Shown piece after piece: positions 1-12,900 of a DNA stretch of 64,000 nucleotides. Origin of the DNA: Mycteria americana. Its lineage: Eukaryota > Chordata > Aves > Ciconiiformes > Ciconiidae. Position numbers and translations under genes: made by a program. Positions within the stretch are counted from its first letter, which is position 1, and every line of letters starts with the position of its first letter. The notes beneath the pieces were generated by a model that was not told the DNA's origin, searched no databases, and saw only the letters and a list, made by a program, of their open reading frames with translations. The DNA lies in NCBI RefSeq assembly GCF_035582795.1, contig NC_134370.1, positions 49,153,501 through 49,217,500 on the forward strand, written 5' to 3'.

Positions 1-2817
1 TTTCTCCTCTATTGAAGAGGGAGAGGAAACTAAATGAGGCAATACAGAAACCATCTTCAGCCTTAACACAACACACACATCCATGTGTACGTATATAGAA
101 ATATATCCTATCCGTAAGCTAAGATGAGGAACTTCACTGGCCATACCCCACCTTTGCCAGAGAGTCCCCTGGGGCCTCCAGCTACCCAAACGCTAGGGCT
201 GGGCTGGAGATGCAAACCCAAAATAATGGCAGAACTGCTCTTTCCCCAGCACGTGCAGGATGGCACGGGGATGGGGATGGGGGCGAGTGCCAGGCACACA
301 TCCACCACCCTCGGATGGAGACCAGAGCTGACGCCGCGACTTGAGATGGGAAGGACACCCCGAGGTGATGGGAAGGACACCCTGAGGGGCATGGTGGCAG
401 TGGGGAGAGGATGCAACGTATGCTTCAGGTCTCCTCCCTCAACATCTAACCCATCACACTTCATGCAATCCCATTTCCAACACCCATCATGAGGGATGCT
501 GGGTTTTTTTGGAAGGGGGAAGACCCACGAGAACAAGCTCTGGCTTTACAGGGTGGCTCAGTCATGAATTCCAGCTTTCCCCTGCTTTCTTTGGGAGCAA
601 AACAAAATCCCAAACTTACCAGTGCCGACATTCAACAGCAGGCGAGCCAGGAGTTACTGAGCTGAGCATCAATACCAGCCATAGCTCTGCCCCCCCTTGC
701 ACGCTCCACCGGGTCTCATAATCATTTCTGGCCCTGGTCCTATATGGATTTACACAGGTGTCGAGCCAAGCGCAGCAGGGATCACTCCACATGCTGAAAA
801 CGAAGCCCGTGACCCAGAGCTGCAGCAAGAAGCCCCGTTTCTGCAAGCGACGGCAGCACTGTGAGCAAAATGGTCCATGGCCGGGCGTTTGGAACAATGC
901 TGGTCTTTGGAGCGCTGGCGTCATCGAAGTCCCCGCTTCGCTGCGCCAGGGCAGGGTGGTGACAAAGCCACCACTGCAGGAACACGGGGGCTCTTCAAGA
1001 CCTCCTCCCCCGGGCTGCGCAGGCAGCAAATCCACCCTCCTTCTTCAGCCCGGGGGGGGGGAGGGGGGGAAATAAGTCCTGTGAAAATTGCAGCTGGGCT
1101 GAAAACCCCCCAGGAAAATCAGTTTGGCTCCTCTGGTCCCTTTGGGATAGGCTGGGGAGGCAACTGCAGAGATCCTACGGAGCAGGAGACGCCCTAAGGC
1201 TGGCAGGGAGAGGAGAGGGGTGAATTCCCCCCCTGGTTTGCTGTCGGTAACGGGGGAGAGCGGAGCGCGCAGAGGAAATCCTGATGATCCCAAGGAGGAT
1301 GAAGGGGTGGCAGGAAGGGGATGTCCCAGCCCCAACCAGCACTTACTCATGAAAAGAGAGAAGCTTCCACTATTTTGGCTTCCAAGCCATCGAGGACAGC
1401 ACTGAGGGCAGCTGTTCCCCACCCCAGTCTGATGATCCAAACCTGGAGCCATTATTGCAAATATCCCTTCGTCTTCTCCATCCAGTATTCCCACACAAAC
1501 CAAACATCTTGGATCCCTCTCCCGGGACACCGGCTGGGGGAGCCCAGCCACAGCTCTCGCTGCAAACCAAGCCTCCCTGCCAGAGCAGGGTCTTCTAAAA
1601 CCCCGTTTGCTGGAAGCTTTGCCCCCTCCGTGACGTAGGGGAAACACATATCACAGGCATCTGCGGGGACACAGGGCACAAACACCCCCACTCCCTGAGA
1701 TTTTATGACCCTGGAGATAGCAGCACTGCTCCCAGGAGTGGCACTGATAAGAGGGAGGTGTGGTGGAGGAGAAAGCCTGGGAGCGCTGCATTTCCCGAGC
1801 ACAAGCGCGGGCTAAAGGACGGACTCTTCCAGCTCTGGGCGAGCACTCCTTGTGGGGCACGGGGGTTTTGGGAACCCGAGGTCTCCGTACCAACCCGCCT
1901 AAAACCCTCCTGTAGAAACGAAGGGCGTTTTGAAAAAGAAAACCCAACAACCAAACAGAAAACCGACCACCCGGTCCCTTTTGCCTTCGCACTGCAGCCC
2001 CCGAGGCCAGCAAGGTGGCGGACGCAACGCTGTGCCCTCGGCCAGCCCGGGCATCACCGCGGGGCAGAGGGGAGCCCGGCTTCGAGGCAGCCTCCGCCAG
2101 CGTGCCCGGCCCCGGCTCCCGGGCTCCGCTTCCCCACCCGGCGGGGAGCCCGGCGGGGAGCCCGGCGGCCACGGCTCGGGGTGCAGATGCAGCGCCGGGC
2201 GGGCACCCCCGGGGACGAGGAGGGCGGAGGGGAGAGCCAGAGGTTGCTCTCGCCACCCGACGCGCCCCGGCTGGGTTATCGGCCCCACTCCCCGAGCCGA
2301 GCAACATCCTCCCGCAGTGACGCAAGGCCGGCGGAGGAAGCCGGGACGTCACGGGAGGCCTGGGGCGTGGGAAGCGCGTGCACACGCATCCCCACGCCAG
2401 CCTGTCCACGGGGGGAGGCCTGCGAGGAGAGGCCGCCGGCGCTCGGGGGGACACGCCAGTTTGGGGGAGCACGACCCCAACCCCACGCTGCAGCACCCCC
2501 GCTTGCCCTGGCACCCACGGCGCAGGCCCTGCAAAGGCCTTTGGGGTGCGCGCTGTGCGGCCAGCTCTGTGGACGTGGGGGGCTTCGCAGATGGGGGGCT
2601 GCCCAGATTTGGGGGGGGGGGGAGGGGGCTATGCAGATGGGGCTTTCCTTAGGGAGAACCGCCCCGCTGGGAAAAAACATCGCTGCAACCGGGGGTAGCC
2701 AAAAAAAGGGGGGGTGGGGGGCACCGCACGGGGTCCTGCCCTGCCCTGCCCTGCCCAGCCCAGCCCGGGGAGCGGCGCAGCCCGGCCGCGGGGAAGGGGA
2801 GCCCGGCGGGGACCTAC
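1..2817 (-). other. PTPN9: PTPN9 intron 1 (5' part)
   Basis: This is the stretch transcribed after PTPN9 coding exon 1; the donor GTAGGT is at 2817-2812 on the minus strand. No second PTPN9 exon (start of the CRAL-TRIO domain) is recognisable, so the rest of the gene lies beyond base 1. The part above about 1990 belongs to the CpG island. Below that there is only low-complexity sequence: a short CA run near 70-80, G runs near 1050-1070 and a GATGGG-like run near 265-290. Long open frames at 1758-3047 and 1651-2514 are stop-poor GC-rich DNA, not genes. Confidence 0.75.
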
Positions 2818-2850
2818 CTGCTCCTCCTCGGCGCTCAGCTCCGCGGCCAT
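2818..2850 (-). CDS. PTPN9: PTPN9 (MEG2) coding exon 1
   Basis: The minus strand encodes MAAELSAEEEQ and then runs into the donor CAG|GTAGGT. This matches the human PTPN9 segment MAPELTPEEEQ just before its CRAL-TRIO domain, and here as in human the exon ends after the Gln codon in phase 0. PTPN9 is a cytoplasmic tyrosine phosphatase whose N-terminal Sec14/CRAL-TRIO domain binds phosphoinositides and targets it to secretory vesicles; those domains lie outside this window. The start has a strong Kozak context (A at -3, G at +4). No in-frame ATG lies upstream in the exon, so the ten extra N-terminal residues of the human form are probably absent. Identity rests on eleven residues, the splice site, the CpG island and synteny with SNUPN, SNX33 and CSPG4. 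Confidence 0.85.
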
Positions 2851-3110
2851 GCTGTCCCCGGCGGGCCGGGCCGGGCCGTGCCGTGCCGTGCCGAGGCGGG
2901 CTAGGCGGCGGGCGCCCCGCCGGAGCCCATCCCCGGGGACCGGCGGCGCTGCGGGCACCGGCCCCTCCCGGCCGCCGCAGGCTCGGCGATGGGCGGCTCC
3001 GCCCCGGGGTCCCCGCCGAAAGTGCCGAGAATTTTAAAATAAATTAGAATAATAATAGTAAAATCTCTCTCTCTCGCAGCCCCCCGGGAAGTTTCGCTCG
3101 CCCCGGGGAA

Positions 3111-3260
3111 GCGCCGCGCGGCTGGGCTGGGCTGGGCCGGGCCGGGCCGGGCCGGGCTGAGCTCCCCGCCCCGCTCCGCTCCGCTCTGCCCCGGCGGGGG
3201 CGGCGGCAGGAAGCGCCCGCAGCCCCCTCCCCTCGGCTCGGCTCGGCTCGGCCGGCCCCG
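3111..3260. repeat. GC-rich short tandem repeats in the PTPN9 promoter
   Basis: Consecutive pentamer runs are visible: GGGCT then GGGCC units (about 3120-3160), CCGCT units (about 3172-3187) and CTCGG units (about 3232-3252). Repeated G triplets make this a likely G-quadruplex former. It lies about 270-400 bp upstream of the PTPN9 start codon. Confidence 0.8.
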
Positions 3261-3480
3261 CCGGGCGGCGGGAGGGAGGCGGGCAGGCGGCCAGGGGAAG
3301 GCGGGGGACAGGAAGCCCTCCCCGGCGGGGGGCGGGGGGCGCCGCCGCCTCTCGGGCCGGCAGCAGCGAGGGCAGCGGCCCCGGCAGCTGCCGGGATGGA
3401 GACGGAGGCGCCGGCGGAGCCGTGCCTCTGCCCTCCCCGCCCCGGGCTGGCTCGGCTCTGCCGGGAGGGCGTCGCGTTCC

Positions 3481-5849
3481 CCGGCATACCCCCGCTTCGG
3501 TTACAGCCTCGGCAGGCGGTAGCACCGCTAAAATGGTGGCAGGCAGCCCTGCCTGACATCCACCGGCGCTGCCTGCAAAGGAGAGAAGGGCAAGCCAGGA
3601 GGCGAGGAAGGGGCAGCGCTGGAAAAGCGTGCCTGAAGACTCCCAGGGCGCTGCCCTCCAGCCTGGGATACCTTCCCACCCGGGCCTGCGACGGACCCTT
3701 GAGGAAACCCAAAGGCCGTGCGGTGTAGCTGTGCCAGCCCACCACCAAAGCAAGCTCCCCGGGCCCCAAAAATCAGTCTTGTTTTATTCTGGATGTGTGC
3801 TGTACCTCCAAACTGTGTGAGCAGCGACCCCAGGAGAGGAGCAATCAGCCTGCCCCGAGGATCGGCTCCCCGGAGCAGCCCCGCTGCCGCAGCACACAGC
3901 CTCGCCTCTCCCACCGGCCCTTCCCGGCAGCGGCATCCTCCCCTGCCGGTACTTCAGCCTCCGCCTCGCAGCCTTCCCCCGCGGGCAAGGTTTGCTGCGC
4001 AAAAGGCATCTGGGATTTCCAGCCGTTTCCTTGCTCTCCCTCCTCTGCAGTCCTTTCTCAGCATTCCCCGGCTGGGCACAGGTGTCACTGCCTGGAATGG
4101 AGAGCCCCGATGCTCCTCTGGAGGGGCTGCCGGGAAGGAACGGGGACCCCAGGGAGTAGAGTCCTGTGCCACAAAGCAGTGGCCCTGCCAAAAAGCCAGG
4201 CCCTGGTGCGGGGGGACATTTTGTTCAGCTGAGGAGGACCACGTTGGCAATGTGCCCGCGGCCAGAGCCTTTGCACCTAACTCAGAAAATGGAAGAAAGG
4301 GCAGAAGGAAGCAGCTGAGCCCTGAGCTGGATGCAGGCTCGAGGGCCGTCTGTCTGTCCATCCTCCAGAGCCCCAGGTCACATCTACAGGTTAAGCTGCC
4401 CACTCAGCTCCTCTGCCCCAGAGTAAAATTGAGCCCCTGCGGGGTGACCCCTCCTCAGTCACCACCAAAGCTGCTGCCTGCTCCAGTTGGGAGCAGGGCA
4501 GGGAACAGCTGGGAGCGGGATCGCACCCAGCAAATAAAAGTCACAGCAACAAACTGCGTTGGCCCCCGTGACTTCCGTTTAACACCCTCTCTCCAAACAC
4601 AGCCTTTCGTTTCCAACAGGAATTGTAACGCAAATATTTATTTCTCCATCCCAGCTCATGCTTTTAAAAGGGAAACTATGCGGCATCATCTGGAGCCGGC
4701 AGAAGCTACAGTTGCTTCCCTCTTGGTCTCCTCCATCGATCAGAGCAAGCAGCTGAAGGCAGCCCCTCTTCAGCTGTACTTTCTCTCCCTTCCCTTGGCT
4801 GGAGGACCTTGGAAGGTTGCTGTAGGGCAGCAGGGAGGTGGTAACCTGAGCTGCAGCTTTCTCTGCCCTGAGGGATGCACAAATCTTAGGTCCAGCTGCC
4901 CACCTCCGGGTTAAATTGCCTGACGGAAGGAAAACCATGCTGATAGGAGGCTGGATGTGGTCTCCCAGCCAGGGCTCTCCCTGTGGTCCTTTGCCAGCCG
5001 GTGAGGCCGAAGCACAGGGGGAACCCGCAGCTGGAGCAGCCCAGAGCCTTCAAGGGTCAGGGAGGACAAGGCAGTCCAGGTGTTTGTCCTCTTCCCCCGT
5101 GCCAGTTGCTTCACACACTAAAAAAAATTATAAATAATAAAAATAATAAAATAAGCAGCCATTTGCAAAAGTGTGCAGCATGCTCAGCCACATCAGAACA
5201 TTGCAGAGCCGGGGTGCCGTTTCCTCCCCTCCCAGGGACGGGGAGCTGAGGCCAGCCCCAGCCCCAGTTAGGATAGTTCTTGCTGCCCGCTGGTATAATC
5301 AATAGCGGCTGCACAGTCAGATGATCGCACGCAACCCACATGGTTGGCACAGAAACAAGTGTTTTTCTGGGAAAAACAGGGGGTGCAAGGGCAGGATACA
5401 AGTGTCCCCGCTATCTGTGGGCAGCCATCCCCGTTCTTGGTATCTCCTGCTGGATATGGGCCCTCCTCCAGGGGCATTTTCATAGACAGCTGGGAGGAGA
5501 CTCCCCAGGGCTGTGTTTAGCCTGGTATTTCATCTCCCCCCTCCATGGCAAGAGCGGTCCTGCTCTGCCCTTTTAATCTCCCTTTGGAAAACAACCTGGG
5601 GACAGTGAGTACAATCGTTTCATCCCTGCTAAAACCGGGGAAAGGCAGCAGCTGGCACGTGCAAAGTGGGCTTCGGCTGGGTAAGAGGGGCAGTGGCAGG
5701 GAGGGACTGAAGCACCTCGGTCTGCAGAGGAGAATCAAACCCCTACAAGCATTTCCTCCGCTCCAGTTAACGCTGTAACTGATTTTTCAATCCCTATTTG
5801 GGAGGCACAGCACGCATCCACCCTTAGGTAGCAGGAAGACGCTCAAGAA
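3481..5849. other. Intergenic, PTPN9 to SNUPN: no gene seen
   Basis: Between the PTPN9 CpG island and the 3' end of SNUPN I recognise no exon, RNA gene or mobile element. There is an AT-rich run of AAT/AAAT units near 5120-5155. Open frames here, for example 3718-4914 on plus, have no recognisable domains and look like chance. Confidence 0.6.
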
Positions 5850-6576
5850 TTTGTCTTTCCGAGAAACCTTTTATTTGGCACAATCAATGCTAGCGTTTTT
5901 CAGAGCGAAACCATTCCTTCCTCCCCCTACTGAGAAAAGCCTCGAGTACAGGCTTCTGCTGGGCTCGTGCCGCACAAAGCTGTGCTCAGAGGCAGGGTCT
6001 GCTGCGATGCAAGGAAATTTAGTTTTTCTCAGTAACATGTGGGTGTGGAAAGCCCACCCTTTGGATTTACAGCAGCCTGCTGCAAACTTTTTGTTACTAG
6101 AAGCGGACTGGCCACAAAACTGTCATTGAGAAGGCCTCGGTAAACAGCTGGATCAAAGGCTGAAATGCCCCGATTTCCAGGGCCGAGGCTGCTGTCAGGG
6201 CTGGGGTTACGAGCAGCAGCTGCACCTCAGAGGTCTGAGCACTGTTCCTATGCTGGAGCTTTGCCAGAGGCTTTAACAGAAGCAGGAGCTGAACCGGGAA
6301 CCCTGCAGTGTGGGGACAGATCATTTCATTTCCCAACACACGACTGCCTTAGCAAAGAACCAGACAATCCTGTTAAGGCCTCACAAGAGCCCTGGAGAAA
6401 AAAAAAAATTAAAAAAAAAAAATCCAGCAGCACTTGGAGCAAGATATTCCACTTTCATGCCCTTTAAACAAAACCATCCTATCACTACCTTTGCCCCCCT
6501 CTCAGGGAGCATGAGTGACAGTGAGAAACAGGGAACCTTTTGCTTTCTCCTTACCCAACCAGTCTGTCCCAGCAGC
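5850..6576 (-). other. SNUPN: SNUPN 3' untranslated region (predicted)
   Basis: This runs from the TAG at 6577-6579 to about 20 nt beyond the AATAAA. It contains an A-rich run on the plus strand (about 6397-6421), which is U-rich in the transcript. The end is inferred from the signal only. Confidence 0.6.
5870..5875 (-). terminator. SNUPN: SNUPN polyadenylation signal (AATAAA)
   Basis: Plus-strand TTTATT is AATAAA on the SNUPN strand. It is the first canonical hexamer after the stop codon, giving a 3' UTR of about 720 nt and a predicted cleavage point near 5850. Confidence 0.65.
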
Positions 6577-6906
6577 CTAATTCTCCATCTGGCTCACTGC
6601 TTCATCCTGACCCTCCAGAGAGTTTGTTGGCTGAGGGGTAGACAAGTGTTCCAGCTCATAATGTCCGTTCCTCGCAGCCGCCGCGCTGCTCGGGTGACCC
6701 TTTTCCGCTGCCAGCTTTTTACTCTTCTTGCTCTCAATGATCTGCTGGAGCTGACGCCCAGCATAGTCTGGTTTGGCAGTGAGCACAGTAGCAGGCATGG
6801 CGAGCCCGATGATTTCGGGTACCATGTAGGGCCGGAGCCAGCCCACCAGCGGGGTGCTGCCGGGGGTATAGTGGGTTTGCTTGTGATAGAAGAGAAGTCC
6901 ATCAAC
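6577..6906 (-). CDS. SNUPN: SNUPN coding exon 8 (last)
   Basis: It follows a TTTTTTTACAG acceptor and begins [17 protein letters not shown]. It encodes 109 residues and a TAG stop, and contains the second cap-stacking tryptophan in LVGWLRPYM and the [12 protein letters not shown] motif. Confidence 0.95.
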   Translation of the reverse strand, partial: VDGLLFYHKQTHYTPGSTPLVGWLRPYMVPEIIGLAMPATVLTAKPDYAGRQLQQIIESKKSKKLAAEKGHPSSAAAARNGHYELEHLSTPQPTNSLEGQDEAVSQMEN

Positions 6907-9900
6907 CTGTAAAAAAAGAGAGAGAGTGGATGAAAGGCCAGAGCTGGAGGCTTTTGCAGGTGGATGACAAAGCGCCAGACGACAGCACCGCTCTCCATTT
7001 ACAGGCCAAAACTACCAGCTGGATCATTTTTCCTCAAGCAGTGCAATAAATAGTGGAAGAGAAAGAAGAAACCTGCAGAGCTCCTGTCCTGAAAGATCAG
7101 CACAAGCCCAGGAACTGCCGGATGGCTTTAAATCGCCAAAGGCAAACAATTTCAACCTGATGTCAGCACAGACCAGCACTTTTCCTCTGGTTGCTATGAT
7201 CCATTCTGCAGAAAAGCCATCAGGTTTCTGAATAAGGCAGCACACAGAAAGGCCACTTTACTGGATTAAGGTTATTTTAAATAATACATTTGGAGAGTAA
7301 TTAGTCAGAGCGCACGACGCCAAGGAGCCCCAATTCGTAACGCTGCTACAGCTCTTTCAGCTGGCTTATGCAAAATAAATTCTTCATGTTTCCCAAGAGA
7401 GAACTTCTCCAGCAATCAATGACAGTTAAGGGCACTCAGGACTTTGAAGGTTTAAGCCCTAACTCTTGTGCTACTATTTCCACACTCTGCAATACTGCAG
7501 CTGGCTGACGTTTTCCCCGCTTCCCCGCCACGCTAAGGGATTTTCACCCCCCTCTTCCTGCGCTTCCCAGGGGTGTACTCTGCAAGGGTAGATCCTGCTG
7601 TCAGGCTGACTAACGCTGGAGGTGGTGCTCCTCTTAGCTCAGCCTTGCCAGCTCTTAAAAGGCCATTTGCCCACAAGTAAGAGTGGGCAGAAGAGATGAG
7701 AAAAAGAGCCCACCTCAGGCTGAATTGCTCCCAGGCCCCTCCCCGAGCTTCCAGCCCCCAGAATACATACGGCAGAATGGCACCTATATCTGCAGTGAGC
7801 TGAGGCATGGGTGAGCCAAGCAAATAGAGGTGATATCTGCTACCATGCTGGACTGCGAGCCAGGCTGAGCAAAGAGTAGCATACGTCCATCTCTGCTCCA
7901 CAGATGCTAACCTCCAGCAGAGAGGGTAGAGCTTCTTGCACTACTCTGTCCATAATTTTCAGTCACTGTTAAGATCTTGCAAAATAATCCCAGAAAAAGG
8001 GGGATTCCTGTGCTAGGAAAACGTAAAACCAGAACAGTAAACATCATGATGAGCTTGTGTAACCCTCTGGATATCTAAAGTGCAAAGATTCTCTCTCTGC
8101 CTGCCTCCCAGGAAGACTTGGGAAGAGCCACATTCTGTGGCACCACGCCTGCACATCCAGCCCATTCCTGTGGGTGCATAGCACTCGGTGAGCAATGGGG
8201 ATTCTCTGGCACCCATGGGAATGTTTTGGTAAAGATCAGAGCCTGGAAAGGCTTCTGCCTTCCAGACCGCTCCAAAGATCTTCCCCGAGCTGGAGAATTC
8301 AAAGGAGTTCAGCTTGGTGGAGAGTTAGGTCATGTTCTTCCTTCCCCCAATTTCTCTTAAGTTACTGCAATTCCCATATTCCTTCCAGTTTATTTAATTT
8401 GTTGGCCAGGTCCCTACCCTGAGTCACCGCACTGACACCAGCCACATCAGAATAAGGGCTGACACTGTCCCTAAACGACGGAACCTGATGAGAAACTGGC
8501 CTGGCAGGATTTCACATTTCACAGCCATGCTTTTTAGATTTTAGGTGCTTAACAGTACACCCATTCCTTCACAGCGGGATTTCTCAGAGACTTTGGCTCC
8601 CCCTGCCTTCGTGGAAACCTGAACATTGTTTTACTCAGATCTGCGAGCAGGACAATAGCTCTTCAGATCCACTCCAAAAACAACTTCAAATTCAGTGCCA
8701 GTCAACTGACCCAAAGTCCACCGAATTCAGTGGAAAAAAATTCTGCTGAATATAGCTGATCAGGTCCTAACTCTAAGGTTACAGATTAACTCTCTGAAGA
8801 CCCAGATCTGAAAGCACTGACCGCATCTGTGGCCACCACATGCATGAGATCCTTGTAAGGATCACAAGATGCTGGGCCCGGGCATAAGGAGACCTCTAAT
8901 ATACTGCACTATCTATACCAAGGCTGTATTTTGCCTTCTGCAAAGTTTCTTTCTTTACGTACTGTTGGTGGAAGCTATTTACAGGGATTTCTTGGGCTCC
9001 CTCTTGCGGCACATCACGAAGAGACCCACAGTTCTCTTCATTCCTGGAAGCAGCACTATGGTTTCTGTGGGGTTACTGGCTGCTTTGAGCCAAATGACAC
9101 CACATTTCACTTGTTGGGGTCACACCGCGATGTATTGACTAGAGAACCTGGGGGCAAATCGCAGCTGCATTACAAGGGAGAGTCTGATCAACTCCATCTC
9201 CCTCCCCTGGCATTTCACAACAGTCTCCTTTGCAGGCCGAAACGTTTCTGCTCTGACCGCAGTGGGGCAATACTCCTCAGCCTTTTCTCGTGGGAGCAGA
9301 TGCCTCAGGAAGGAATGAAGCTTTCTTCAGCAAATACAGGAATGACTGTTTCTACAGAGGCACTCAGAGCATTTGTAATTGAGCAAGTCAGCTTTAGGAA
9401 ACCTGGGATGCCCTCTCAACACTCCCCGATCAGTGTTCGGAGTGGGGTCTGGCATTGACCAGCAAGGGGCTGGGACTTTCCCACTCTCTCTAATGATTGT
9501 CCTGGCTTTGACAAGCAGAAGGCAAAGTCAGCCCTCACAGCCAAATTAGCATCCCTTAAATTTAAACCTGCACTTAATGTTAATCGCTAACTTGGGCCAA
9601 GAGAGCACAAGAGGCACAGTCAAATCAACGTGGCTTTTGGCTTAGCGGGACAAGCAACCTCTGTAGAGGCTGTTCCTGACCTAGGGCTGAGACTGGGCAC
9701 TCCGTAGGAACTGCTGCAGCCACTGGAGGAGCTTCTGGCTCCCAGATGCTTGTCACTGATGCTGCGCTGGAATGCCACCACCTCCTCCATCCTCTTGCAC
9801 TTCAGTGCCAAGTCAGCCAGGATAGCCACCGAAAGCAGCCTGAGCTGTTTTGACGAGGGCCTGACTCGCTGCTCACAACCACAGACAGCTGAACTGGGTG

Positions 9901-12900
9901 GCAGGTCGAGTTGCCTGTCCTGCCCTTCTCCCACAGGTCAGAGAGGCCTGAACAGCACCTAATTCTAAATCTGCTGAAGCAAATGCAGGTGTCCTGTTCA
10001 GCCACTCTTGCTGGGAGAACAGCCACCTCAGAGAGCCAAGAGCAGCAGGAGCCAAAGGCAGGAAGCTGCCCGGTTCTCCACCAAAGCAAAAAGCAGAGCC
10101 CGCACTATTCCCTCCACAAGATGCAGTGGCAGCAGGAGGACAGGCTCATCTGAACCCCTCCCAGCCATTTCTGCTACAGCCATCTGCCCCCAGTGCCAGT
10201 ACGTCTCAGGCGCCCATCACTAACACCCGAACCCCTCGGAAACCATCAGGAGCTTACCACCACCCTTTTCTTTCCTCCCCACCAGACACAGCGTAGCTGG
10301 GTGCCTTGCACATAGACAGATGGAAGTAGCTAGACCAAGGAAACACAAAGCCTGTGACAGAGGTCAGAGAAAGACACCACTCTGCCCACCTCGCAGACCT
10401 CTGGAGAAACACCACCGCATAAGGGAGCACACTGCAGAGATCCTCATGCCTGCACCCATGCAAGCCCACCCACCACAGAAGGCAGTACCAGCTTCGGCCC
10501 TAAAATGGCCAGCTGTCCCTCACACTGCCACGTGAATGCGAGCTATGCTGCTTCCGGAGGCAGTGTGGGTGTCTGCATCAACCTTCTCTTCCCCAAGAGC
10601 TCTTTCAGACAACAGTCAACAGCAGTAAAGGCATCCCAAACACAGGGAATGCTACGGTTTAACTCTTGCTAATTAGTTTGGTTGGATGCAGCCTGTACCT
10701 GGTGGCAGGGTAACAGATCAGCCACGTGCATAAAAGGCATCCATCCCCCATACACAGAAAGAACAGCGCAGCTCAGCAAGCTTCCTGCAGGCCTCAGGAG
10801 AGCACAGTTCCTGAGCGAAGGGGATGCACCTCTCTCCAAGCACTGGCAGATGCGCAGCAGGGCTGTCTCTAAGGCTGAGGTCCAGGCCCCCGCCTGCATG
10901 TTCTCACCTCGAAGGGGAAGTCCATAGCCAGCACCTTACACAGGCTGTCCGAGGAGCAGGGGAAGTTCTGCAGGCCCACAAATTTGAACTGAAAGAGTAA
11001 GAGAGGGTTAGAAGAGACAACTGCATGGCCTAAAGCAGAACGAGTCAACGAATCGAGCGCTGGTGCGGAGGTAGCTAAGAAGGAAGGATTTCCCCCAGTG
11101 CAAGATCCAGCATGAGAGAGACAGGGTGAGGGACAGGCATCAGACAAAGTAACCAGAAAGATCTCCAGCAGGGACCACATCACTAAACTGCTGGCCTTCC
11201 AGCCACAGGGTATCGGGCACCCAAAAGCAGAAATAGGCTCAAAAGAGGATTAGACCAGCTCCTGAAAGGCAGGTCCCCTGGTGGCCATTAACGCCATGGT
11301 CTAGGTACAACCACTGGCTGATGAAGTCAGAGGGAACATAACAGGTATCCCCAATTCCTTACTTTTTCTATAGCGACTGGTCTCTGTGATTACTACCGTT
11401 TATTGGGACAGACAGACCTCTGATGTGATTCAGAACAGCAATTCGTAAGCAAACCCCAGATCTAGGGGCAAAAAGACAGGACCAAGCTGTCCGTCGGTGC
11501 CGATCATATCTCCCTAAAGTAACTGGAAGTGCCTGCATGAAAACCTACAAAAATCACCCTACCCACCAGAGAGGATGGGGTGGGAAAAGTCTTTGGAGAT
11601 AATCCTCGCCATCTCTCCAGCAATGCTGGATAAAGCACGTACATTGCTGCAACTTTACAAATCTCACTGCAATAAGAGAAGATGACCGAGGGATTGCCAC
11701 CACAATGTCCAGACAGCATGAAATCTAGAGCGCCCAGAAAGATCTATTTCAGGTATTTTATCATCCCAGTTCCAAATGCTCCCCGCTCTGGCATTTAATG
11801 AGAGATGCAGATGGCGGAGACTCAGCACACAGCTCCCACATGCTCCTGATACCTTTTTCCCAAGCATCTAAGGCTGCAGGAAGGACTTTTCAGGAGAGCT
11901 GACCCTTAGATGCTCTTTTAACCAAAACAGAAAATGATGACCTCTGGGCAGGATGCAAAGCAGACAGACGTCTGCTCCAGGCTGCTGGCTCAGCCAAGCA
12001 AATCTTTCCACCCAGGAAATGAAAGCTGAAATGACCCCCCCTTCGTTAGGTAGCTGTCTTCTGGATATTCCCGTTGAAGTCAGAACAGGACATTCTTCAA
12101 ATACAGATACCTTTGCTGCTGGCAGAGGAGCGGTCATCCCCGTTTATGACCGATCTGCTCAACCCACAGGAGCTGCTCTGCTTAGCTCTGTCTGAGCACA
12201 CACAGGGGCCACACAGCAATCAGGTCCTGCTTTGCAAACTGTGCTTCATAAGCCAGGCTGACAAATCTCTTATGTTTGTCCCCAGAAATCACTTTCCAAG
12301 CTGCTGTGGGTTCTAGGTCTGACCTCCATGTCTAAGTCTTCAAAGGAAGACTTTTTATCCTTGCTCAGCAGGGACTCCGGGTGGCAATCTGGCATCTATC
12401 CCAACAACTTCAACGATTACTTTAAGCAGGACGGAAGGCTAAAGCTTTACGAGCCTTTCCCCTTGCCTTGGGAGCCCACAAGATTATGCAAGAATAAATC
12501 CCATTGTAGTCAGGCTGTCGACCAATGCTGCCCCTGTAGAAACCACACTGGTTTTCCATTCCATTTCAAGGGAAAGCTAAAAACAGCATGGAAGTTAGCT
12601 GATATCCTGCAGTGTGATCTCCCTCAGCACTTTGGCTGGGGGGGGGGAGAAAAAAACCAACCACACTCATGTACAATACTCAGTGGTTCTATTTACATCC
12701 TGAACATGGCATCCCATTTCGTCAGAAGTACATTTTGAAGCCTGATCTGTGAGGAGGAAAAAAAAAAAAAAAAAAAAAAAAAGAAAAAAGCTTCCGCTTG
12801 TGAAAGAAAGTGCTGAAGCCTGCTGAAAAGGAGAGCTTACCCCCCATCCTCCTTCTCCTCCCAGTACAAAAGAACTTACTGGATTAATCCTGCTTTTCTC

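Larger units (their letters stand above)
1990..3480. promoter_or_regulatory. PTPN9: CpG island promoter of PTPN9
   Basis: The block is very rich in G, C and CpG and surrounds the PTPN9 start codon at 2850. It contains several GC-box-like elements (GGGCGG / CCGCCC), for example near 2990-3005 and 3265-3290, and no TATA box at a suitable distance. This is the usual form of a housekeeping promoter. The transcription start should lie just above 2850 on the minus strand, but the exact site cannot be read from sequence. Boundaries are by eye. Confidence 0.75.
10989..12879 (-). other. SNUPN: SNUPN intron 6 (1.9 kb)
   Basis: Non-coding. It holds a possible LINE 3'-end relic near 11225-11350, a G run near 12639-12648 and a long A tract at 12758-12789. 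No gene is recognised inside it. Confidence 0.7.

Noticed and set aside
1758-3047. 429-codon open frame on plus across the PTPN9 promoter
   Set aside because: It lies in stop-poor GC-rich DNA, has no domain, and overlaps antisense the real PTPN9 exon 1 and its CpG island.
12758-12789. A tract as the tail of a retrogene or SINE
   Set aside because: No gene-like or SINE-like body and no flanking duplication are visible on either side.
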